NCBI GenBank assembly: GCA_903880005.1
Contig: CAIRNV010000030.1
Span: 1 to 56,101, forward strand
Length of the DNA stretch: 56,101 nt
Reading direction: 5' to 3'
Source of the DNA: an uncultured Verrucomicrobiota bacterium
GTDB lineage: Bacteria; Verrucomicrobiota; Verrucomicrobiia; Limisphaerales; UBA9464
Shown: positions 50,662-56,101 of the stretch, piece after piece
How positions within the stretch are numbered: position 1 is the first letter of the stretch
Layout: each line of letters begins with the position of its first letter
Program-made: the position numbers and the translations under genes
The notes under the pieces: model-generated
Databases searched by the model: none
What the model was told of the DNA's origin: nothing
What the model saw: the letters and a program-made list of their open reading frames with translations, nothing else

Positions 50662-52017
50662 ATGGCCCGGCAACCTTCCCCCGACGGCATGCACGGGCCC
50701 GCCTCCTCGTTGAGCCGGCGCGCGGCCCTTCGGCGGATCACCCTCGGTGGCGCGGGGGCCGGGGTGGGCATGGGTGCCTGGACCGCGTCGCCGGTCGTCG
50801 CCGCGCCGGCGGATGCATCCGCGCCGCCTCGGGGGCAACCCATCCCCGCCTTGCCCGAACCCGGGCTTCGCGCCCGCGATCCCGAGGCCTACTGGACGCG
50901 GGTGCGGCGCGAGCAGTTCCTCCTTCCCGACGACCGGGCGTTCCTCAATCCCGGCAGCCTGGGCGTGATGCCCCGCCCGGTCTTGCAGGCGGTGTTCGAC
51001 TCCCTGACGCGCGGCGCCGAGTACCCCTCGGACGACGTGCCGCGATGGGGCTACGAATCCCTCGAGCCGGAACGTGCGGAGATGGCGTCCTTCCTCGGCT
51101 GCGGCCCGGACGAGCTCGCGTTCACGCATAATTGCACCGAGGCCATGAGCTTCATCGCGGCCGGGCTCGACTTGAAGGCTGGGGATGAGGTGCTCACCAC
51201 CAACCAGGAGCACGGCAGCGGCATCTCGTGTTGGCGCGTCAAGGCCGCGCGCGTCGGGGTGGTCGTCCGCGAGGTCGAGATCCCCCTGGCGCCGCGCGAG
51301 CCCGCCGAGTTGCTGGAACGTCTTCAGGCCGCGATGGGGCCGCGCACGCGCGTGCTCAGCTTCAGCGGCGTCACCAGCCCGACCGGGCTGGTCCTGCCCT
51401 CCCGCGAGATCTGCGAGGCGGCGCGCGCCCGGGGCATCCTCACGGTCCTCGATGGAGCGCACATGGACGGCCAGATGCCCGTGAACCTCCGGGACCTCGG
51501 CTGCGACTACTTCGCGGGAAGCCCCCACAAGTGGCTCTTCGCGCCCGCCGGTTGCGGCCTGCTTTATGGGAGGGGCGACGCCCTCGATCGCCTGTGGCCC
51601 ACCGTGGCAACCGGCGGATGGGACAACCGCGCCGGGCTCAAGTCCGCGCGCTTCATGATGATCGGCACCAACAACCGCTCCACCATCGATGGCATGATCG
51701 CCGGCGTGCGCTTCCTCAAGGCCCTCGGCGAGGAGGCCGCCTACCAGCGCCAGCAGGAGTTGTCCCGGCACGTCCTCCATGCCGCACGGCAACGGGCCTA
51801 CATCGAGACGGTCACGGCCGATGACCCCCGTCTCTACCGCGCGATGGTCTCGATCCGCTTCAAGCCCGAGAAGCTCGAGCCCCTCTGGAGCGAGATGCGC
51901 AGCGCAAACATCGGCGTCCTCAGCGGTCAACGCATCCGCATCTCCTCCCACGTCCACACACGCAAGGCCGACATCGACCGCTTCTTTGCCGTGTGCGACC
52001 GGGTCCTGCGGGCCTGA
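50662..52017 (+). CDS. Tat-exported class V aminotransferase-fold PLP enzyme (isopenicillin N epimerase-like)
   Basis: Seen: 451 residues; ribosome site AAGGAAGGAAAG inside the ridA end. Twin-arginine signal SLSRRAALRRITLGGAGAG; class V fold starting DRAFLNPGSLGVMPRPVL; FTHNCTEAMSFIA; Asp264 and His267 in VLDGAHMDG; PLP lysine Lys290 in FAGSPHKWLFAPAG. Known: the class includes isopenicillin N epimerase, cysteine desulfurases and kynureninase. A folded PLP enzyme fits Tat export with its cofactor. Reaction unknown; a racemase, beta-lyase or epimerase would each yield intermediates RidA could clear. Confidence 0.9.
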   Translation: MARQPSPDGMHGPASSLSRRAALRRITLGGAGAGVGMGAWTASPVVAAPADASAPPRGQPIPALPEPGLRARDPEAYWTRVRREQFLLPDDRAFLNPGSLGVMPRPVLQAVFDSLTRGAEYPSDDVPRWGYESLEPERAEMASFLGCGPDELAFTHNCTEAMSFIAAGLDLKAGDEVLTTNQEHGSGISCWRVKAARVGVVVREVEIPLAPREPAELLERLQAAMGPRTRVLSFSGVTSPTGLVLPSREICEAARARGILTVLDGAHMDGQMPVNLRDLGCDYFAGSPHKWLFAPAGCGLLYGRGDALDRLWPTVATGGWDNRAGLKSARFMMIGTNNRSTIDGMIAGVRFLKALGEEAAYQRQQELSRHVLHAARQRAYIETVTADDPRLYRAMVSIRFKPEKLEPLWSEMRSANIGVLSGQRIRISSHVHTRKADIDRFFAVCDRVLRA

Positions 52018-52030
52018 CCCTGCAACATGC

Positions 52031-52187
52031 CAGCGGCATCCTGCCGCTGGACGTGCTGGGCAAGCGGCGGGACGCCGCTGGACGTGACCCAGCCAGAGCC
52101 GAGACGACTCTGCCACGTTTCCGCCGGGTGAGGGCACTCGGCTTACAACCCTGACCTTCCCATTCCAACCTCACCCGCGAGGTGAGG
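52031..52187 (+). repeat. Hairpin-array repeat, copy 2, inverted, with an extra stem
   Basis: Reverse complement of the copy at 25801. Stems: CAGCGGCA/TGCCGCTG (52031-52049), AGCGGCG/CGCCGCT (52063-52079, absent from copy 1), CAGAG/CTCTG (52094-52112), CCGGGTG/CACTCGG (about 52124-52141) and CCTCACC/GGTGAGG (52169-52187). It starts 13 bp after the aminotransferase-fold stop. The rest of the gap to 52480 has a T8 run (52266-52273) and a tandem octamer but no gene. Confidence 0.78.
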
Positions 52188-52316
52188 CCTCGGATGGATC
52201 CCACAGGGCCTCTTTGTCTGGATGGGACGGCCATTTCCTTGCCTTGAAGCCCTCTTCGACAGCCGTTTTTTTTGGTTCAAGCCATGACCCACAGGCACGG
52301 AGGTTCATAGCTCATG

Positions 52317-52340
52317 CCTCCGCGTCTCCGCGCCTCCGCG
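52317..52340 (+). repeat. Three tandem octamers, CCTCCGCG type
   Basis: CCTCCGCG-TCTCCGCG-CCTCCGCG. A complementary-strand relative, GCGGAGGCGCAGAGGCGAGG, occurs about 110 bp later (52431-52450), so the pair could fold into a long hairpin upstream of the photolyase-like gene. Short-sequence repeats of this look are common in intergenic DNA of several bacterial phyla. Confidence 0.6.
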
Positions 52341-52480
52341 GGAGGTTCGTCCTCCAGCCGCTTCCATCAGCGGGTGGTGCCATGCGAGTGCCTCCAAGGA
52401 CGGATCCCACTTCCTTTGGCAGAACATCCTGCGGAGGCGCAGAGGCGAGGCGCGTGGTTGCCCGGACGGCGTTTCGCGGA

Positions 52481-53794
52481 ATGGTGCCGGGGATGGGTGA
52501 TGAAGCAGGCGTTGAACAAGGCCCGGAAGCGGGGCCATGGCGAGCCACGCGGGAGGCGGGCTTGGATCGATGGCGTGGGTTCGCGCCCAGGGCGTCTCGC
52601 TACGCGGCGTTGCGCAATCGCGTGGAGCCCGGGCACCCGCATGTGTCACGGCTCTCGCCTTGGGTGCGCTCTCGCTTGGTCACGACCGAGGAGTTGGTGG
52701 GGACCTTGTTGTCCACGCAGCGGTTTGGGGCGGTCGAGAAGCTCCTCCAGGAATTGGTCTGGCGGGATTACTGGAAGGGATGGCTGGAGTGGCGCCCCGG
52801 CGTTTGGCTTGCCTACCAGGACGCCCTGCGCCGCGTGCTCCGGGAAGGGCCGGCCTCGGTGTTGGATCGGGCCGACGCGGTCATGGCCGGCCGCGGGGGC
52901 GTGGCGGTCATGGATCGGTTTGCACGGGAGTTGATGGAGACCGGCTATCTCCACAACCACGCGCGGATGTGGTGGGCGGGCTATTGGTGTCACGTGGAGC
53001 GGCTGCCGTGGGTGTTGGGGGCGGACTTCTTCTACCGGCACCTGCTGGACGCCGACCCGGCGAGCAACACGCTCGGATGGCGTTGGGTGGCGGGGCTTCA
53101 GACGCGCGGCAAGGCCTACCTTCCGCGCCGTTCCAACCTCGAGCGCTACGGCGCGCCCGAGTGGTTGTCCGACACGCGGGGCATCGAGCGCTTGGACGAC
53201 CACGTGGTGACGGCATGCCCCTTGGAGTCGGAGGCCCCGGCGGCCCGGGTTCGTTGGGCCTCCCTGCCCGAGGTGCCGGAGGTGACGCCCGGGCGGTGGG
53301 GCTTGTGGGTGCATGGCGAGGACCTGACGCCGGAGTTGTCGGGGCTTGGGCGCTTCAGGCCGGGGTTGATGGTGACGGTGATGGACGCCCGCGTGCTGCA
53401 GGGGCATCGGCCCTCGGCCCTGAGGCTGGATTGGATGAAGGAAGGACTGGCGGACGCCCGACGACGGGCGGCCGCGCATTGGGGTTGCCCGGCGCTGCAA
53501 GTCGAGGCGGGCACCGAAGGGTTTCCGGAGGCCTTGGCCCGACTGGGATCTGCCCATGGGCTGGAGGGCTGGGTGGCGATGCGGCCGTCGGTCGGGCCCC
53601 TGGGGGATGCGGTGGAGGGCATCGAGCACGCGCTCGCGCGCGCAGGCCTCGGGATGAAGTGGTGCCGTCGTCGATGGGACGAGGCGATGTGGGCCCATGC
53701 GCATGCGGGGTTCTTTCCCTTTTGGGAGAAGGTGGCCCCGAGGCTTGCGGAGGCGGCGCGAGGCAGTGCGACGCAAGGGGATCTGGGCTTGTGA
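52481..53794 (+). CDS. Photolyase/cryptochrome FAD-domain protein with the alpha/beta domain placed C-terminally
   Basis: Seen: 437 residues from ATG at 52481 (52493 possible; longer starts run into repeats). Residues about 21-230 match the FAD-binding half of photolyases: SRLSPWVRSRLVTTEEL, LLQELVWRDYWKGWLEW, ELMETGYLHNHARMWWAGYW, LLDADPASNTLGWRWVAGLQ. Residues about 273-437 read like the N-terminal alpha/beta antenna domain of photolyases: WGLWVHGEDLTPEL, MVTVMDARVLQGHRPSALRL, PSVGPLGDAVEGIEHAL, HAGFFPFWEKVAPRL. Domain order is thus reversed. The stop overlaps the next, normally ordered photolyase gene (GTGA). Known: FAD-first relatives exist in databases as uncharacterised proteins. Role in light sensing or DNA repair is inferred. 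Confidence 0.82.
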   Translation: MVPGMGDEAGVEQGPEAGPWRATREAGLDRWRGFAPRASRYAALRNRVEPGHPHVSRLSPWVRSRLVTTEELVGTLLSTQRFGAVEKLLQELVWRDYWKGWLEWRPGVWLAYQDALRRVLREGPASVLDRADAVMAGRGGVAVMDRFARELMETGYLHNHARMWWAGYWCHVERLPWVLGADFFYRHLLDADPASNTLGWRWVAGLQTRGKAYLPRRSNLERYGAPEWLSDTRGIERLDDHVVTACPLESEAPAARVRWASLPEVPEVTPGRWGLWVHGEDLTPELSGLGRFRPGLMVTVMDARVLQGHRPSALRLDWMKEGLADARRRAAAHWGCPALQVEAGTEGFPEALARLGSAHGLEGWVAMRPSVGPLGDAVEGIEHALARAGLGMKWCRRRWDEAMWAHAHAGFFPFWEKVAPRLAEAARGSATQGDLGL

Positions 53795-55425
53795 AGGAGG
53801 CGCGCGCGGCACGGGTGCAGGTGGTGTGGTTCAAGCGGGACCTGCGGGTGCGCGATCATGCGCCGCTGGCGCAGGCCGCCGCCGCCGGCCCGGTGCTGGC
53901 GTTGTACCTGTTCGAGCCGGAATGCGTTCGGTCGGAGGATTGGGACCCGGTGCACTCGGAGTTCATCGCGGATTCGCTCCGCGCGTTGGAGGCGGCGTTG
54001 GCGGAGCGGGGTGTTCGTCTGGTGACACGCCTGGGCGAGGCCGTGGAGGCGCTGGAACGGCTGCGTGGCGAGGTGGGGATTGACGCGCTGTGGTCGCATG
54101 AGGAGACGGGCAACCGGGTCACGTTTGACCGCGACGTGCGGGTGGCCCGCTGGTGCCAAGCCCATGGGATCCGGTGGGTGGAGGTGCGCCAGGACGGCGT
54201 CGTGCGACGTTTGCGGGACCGGAACGGATGGGCGGAACGGTGGAACGAGAGGATGGGGTCGGCGTTGACGCCCGCCCCGGGAAGGATGCGCGATGCGGCC
54301 CCGATGGGCATGGCCAGCGTGGGGATCCTGGGGGCCCGTGACCTGGGGTTGGGTGCATGCGTGGGACGGGAGATTCAAGCCGGGGGCGAGGTTCGGGGCA
54401 TGGAGACCTTGGAGAGCTTCCTGGCCGGTCGCGGCGTGGCCTATCGCACGGACATGTCGAGCCCGGTGACGGCATGGGAAGGGTGCTCCCGGCTCAGCCC
54501 CTACCTTGCATGGGGCTGCGTGTCGCTGCGGACGGCGCACCAGGCCGCGACGTCCCGGTTGGAGGCGCTTCGGCTGGAGCGGACGGCGGGGGGCGAGGTG
54601 GACGGGCGTTGGTGGGGATCCTTGGCGAGCTTCCAGATGCGGTTGCGATGGCATTGCCACTTCATGCAGAAGCTGGAGGACGAGCCGCGCATCGAGTTCG
54701 AGAACTTTTGCCGGGCCTACGACGGCCTGCGCGAGCCCTTCACGGAGTCCCAGGAGGGGCAGGCGCGCCTGCGCGCATGGGTGGAGGGGCGGACCGGCTT
54801 CCCCATGGTGGACGCCTGCATGCGGGCGGTGCGGGCGACGGGTTGGCTCAACTTCAGGATGCGGGCCATGGTCATGAGCTTCGCCAGCTACGCCCTCTGG
54901 CTGCACTGGAGGCCCACGGCCGTGCACCTGGCCCGGTGCTTCCTCGACTTCGAGCCCGGCATCCACTTCAGCCAGGCCCAGATGCAGTCGGGCACGACGG
55001 GCATCAACACGTTGCGCATCTACTCGCCCGCCAAGCAGGTGGTGGACCACGACCCGCGTGGGGTCTTTATCCGGCGATGGGTGCCTGAGCTGGCGGGCGT
55101 CCCGGACGCGATGCTGCCCGCGCCCGAGAACATGACGTTGTCCCAGCAGGACCGTGCGGGCTGCGTCGTGGGCTTGGATTTTCCCCGTCCGGTGGTGGAT
55201 GTGCGGCGGGCCGTGGCGGACGCGAAGGAGCGGATGCAAGGCGTGCGACGCGGGGCCCTCGCGAGGGAGGAGGCGAGGCGGGTCTATCTGCGCCACGGGA
55301 GCCGTCGGCGTCCGACGCACCGGGGTGGCGACTCGGACGCCCGCCTGAGGGAAGGGCTTGGCAAGGATGCGGGCGAGGCTTCCGGGCCGGGTGACACGTG
55401 GGTTCAGGGGACGTTGTTTGGTTAG
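53791..55425 (+). CDS. Deoxyribodipyrimidine photolyase/cryptochrome family protein
   Basis: Role: light-driven DNA repair or blue-light signalling. Seen: 544 residues from GTG at 53791 in a GTGA overlap. N-terminal alpha/beta domain VVWFKRDLRVRDHAPLAQAA, HSEFIADSLRALEAALAERG, ALWSHEETGNRVTFDRDVRV; FAD domain from about 215: GCSRLSPYLAWGCVSLRTAH, RWHCHFMQKLEDEP, GFPMVDACMRAVRATGWLNF, RMRAMVMSFASYALWLHW, GINTLRIYSPAKQVVDHDP. The N-rich TGWLNFRMR replaces TGYMHNR of class I CPD photolyases, as in a distinct proteobacterial-type cryptochrome/photolyase clade. A tail of about 35 residues ends QGTLFG, resembling a sliding-clamp-binding peptide. Confidence 0.92.
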   Translation: MKEARAARVQVVWFKRDLRVRDHAPLAQAAAAGPVLALYLFEPECVRSEDWDPVHSEFIADSLRALEAALAERGVRLVTRLGEAVEALERLRGEVGIDALWSHEETGNRVTFDRDVRVARWCQAHGIRWVEVRQDGVVRRLRDRNGWAERWNERMGSALTPAPGRMRDAAPMGMASVGILGARDLGLGACVGREIQAGGEVRGMETLESFLAGRGVAYRTDMSSPVTAWEGCSRLSPYLAWGCVSLRTAHQAATSRLEALRLERTAGGEVDGRWWGSLASFQMRLRWHCHFMQKLEDEPRIEFENFCRAYDGLREPFTESQEGQARLRAWVEGRTGFPMVDACMRAVRATGWLNFRMRAMVMSFASYALWLHWRPTAVHLARCFLDFEPGIHFSQAQMQSGTTGINTLRIYSPAKQVVDHDPRGVFIRRWVPELAGVPDAMLPAPENMTLSQQDRAGCVVGLDFPRPVVDVRRAVADAKERMQGVRRGALAREEARRVYLRHGSRRRPTHRGGDSDARLREGLGKDAGEASGPGDTWVQGTLFG

Positions 55426-55538
55426 CGGCTGCCGGCGCCGCATTGCGGGCTCATTCCAGCCGCGTTGGCAGGGCCGGAGAATCCAATCTGGATCGATTGG
55501 TGTGGCGGCGGAGTGATGGCGCAGTGGAATTCTCTCTA

Positions 55539-55705
55539 AGCCGTAACGATTCAGTTGGGAGGGAAGTGATTGCGAAGCAGATGCTTTCGCAAGACGAGGA
55601 GTGAGCGAGGCGCGGGCCGGTACGAGGCCCGTAACGAGCGCGGCACCAGGCTCTTGCAGTAGGGCATCCGACCAGCACGGCCGAGCCCGCTGAATTGTTC
55701 AGGCA
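55539..55705 (+). repeat. 167-bp long-form element, copy 2
   Basis: Left arm AGCCGTAACGATTCAGTTGG; then GAGGGAAGTGATTGCGAAGC and AGATGCTTTCGCAAGACGAG; right arm ending CTGAATTGTTCAGGCA. Collinear with the copy at 1467 and the same 167-bp length; the second AGCAGAT of the pair has drifted here to AGGGCAT. It occupies the 340-bp gap after the photolyase gene; the remaining 55426-55538 and 55706-55765 show nothing recognised. Confidence 0.82.
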
Positions 55706-55765
55706 CAGGGGGTGCAGATTCGGGCTTGCCAGAAAAATGACTGCTTATTTGCATCCGCTTGCACC

Positions 55766-56101
55766 ATGAGGCGAACGACCCTGTCCATCCTGCTTATTCT
55801 GCTCCCAAGCCTTGGCATTTTGTCCTTCTTCGGAGCTCGCAACATATCCAAGCCGCAGCGGGACGATGCCCAGGCCAGTGGTGGCGCCGTTTCCATGCGC
55901 CAAGCACCAGACGAAGGCCGCGGGGTTGAGAGGCATGCGTCGGCTCCTGCTGCGGTGACCCCCGTCGAGCCCAAGACTTCGCCCTTGGCCTCCCGTTCCA
56001 CGGCACCTGATGCACGGCCCGCGGCGGAGGAGCGCCTTACGGCCGCCATGCTGGCCTCCATCAACGCCATGGACCGGGAAAAGGATGCGCGCACTCCGAC
56101 C
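55766..56101 (+). CDS. Secreted or membrane-anchored protein of unknown function, 3' end cut by the window
   Basis: Not recognised. Seen: ATG at 55766 opens a frame of 112 codons to the window edge. The N-terminus RRTTLSILLILLPSLGILSF is a clear signal peptide or anchor. A polar, Ala/Pro/Arg-rich low-complexity stretch follows (about 35-85), then a helix-prone segment EERLTAAMLASINAMDREKD. Upstream sequence at 55706-55765 is more A+T-rich than its surroundings, consistent with a promoter. The function must lie in the missing part. Confidence 0.6.
   Translation, partial: MRRTTLSILLILLPSLGILSFFGARNISKPQRDDAQASGGAVSMRQAPDEGRGVERHASAPAAVTPVEPKTSPLASRSTAPDARPAAEERLTAAMLASINAMDREKDARTPT

Noticed and set aside
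52317-52340. CRISPR-like tandem repeat
   Set aside because: Units are 8 bp without spacers and no cas genes occur; it is a simple tandem octamer.
53770-53791. A second clamp-binding peptide (QGDLGL) at the end of the first photolyase-like protein
   Set aside because: It lacks the Leu-Phe pair of the QxxLF motif.
53146-55443. A 765-codon frame antisense to the photolyase pair
   Set aside because: Pro/His/Arg-rich translation with no motifs; both photolyase frames are clear.

Overview
The window is about two-thirds G+C, gene-dense chromosomal DNA, most likely from a member of the Verrucomicrobiota. Evidence for this is the mix of a cytochrome-type DUF1549/DUF1553 protein followed by DUF1501, a CotH/lamin-tail giant secreted protein, a Cys-type sulfatase, an LL-diaminopimelate aminotransferase (DapL), a futalosine-pathway menaquinone enzyme (MqnD) and many Tat- or Sec-exported enzymes. 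No phage, integrase, transposase, rRNA or CRISPR was seen.

Layout. (1) Left edge to 1.4 kb: a cut-off exported amidase. (2) 1.7-6.2 kb, minus strand: ECF sigma factor, anti-sigma-like membrane protein, DUF3106-like protein and penicillin-binding protein 1C, apparently one envelope operon. (3) 6.4-23.4 kb: a large divergent locus. Nine genes run leftward (deaminase, FAD oxidase, creatininase-family hydrolase, CocE-type hydrolase, ABC ATPase, ABC permease, DUF3891, NMT1/THI5-type binding protein, flavodoxin-fold reductase), mostly joined by 1-4 base overlaps. Six genes run rightward (amidase, TonB-dependent receptor, binding protein, 8-oxoguanine-deaminase-like amidohydrolase, second paralogous binding protein, DUF2165 membrane protein). 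Together they look like outer-membrane capture, periplasmic binding, import and stepwise C-N bond hydrolysis/oxidation of a nitrogen-rich small molecule, perhaps a pyrimidine or purine derivative. The substrate is not known.

(4) 23.6-34.1 kb: exported proteins (right-handed beta-helix protein, Tat-exported LamG/dimethylformamidase-like protein, a 1307-residue CotH protein, a secreted helical protein), with iscX between them. (5) 34.2-37.6 kb: a phosphate module of porin O/P, PiT transporter and DUF47/PhoU-like regulator. (6) 38.05-41.3 kb: tRNA-Lys, ogg-type DNA glycosylase, dapL, a small TPR protein. (7) 41.4-52 kb, plus strand: DUF1549/DUF1553, DUF1501, S46 peptidase, mqnD, sulfatase, exported RidA and a Tat-exported class V aminotransferase-fold protein. 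(8) 52.5-55.4 kb: two overlapping photolyase/cryptochrome-family genes, the first with its two domains in reversed order. (9) The right edge starts an unknown secreted protein.

The most distinctive non-coding signal is a dispersed inverted-terminal-repeat element with exactly two length classes, 82 bp (three copies) and 167 bp (two copies, plus one decayed copy). The short form equals the long form minus one 85-bp segment bounded by AGCAGAT direct repeats. A second family is built from strings of hairpins (about 25.8 and 52.1 kb, with fragments at 28.4 and 45.5 kb).
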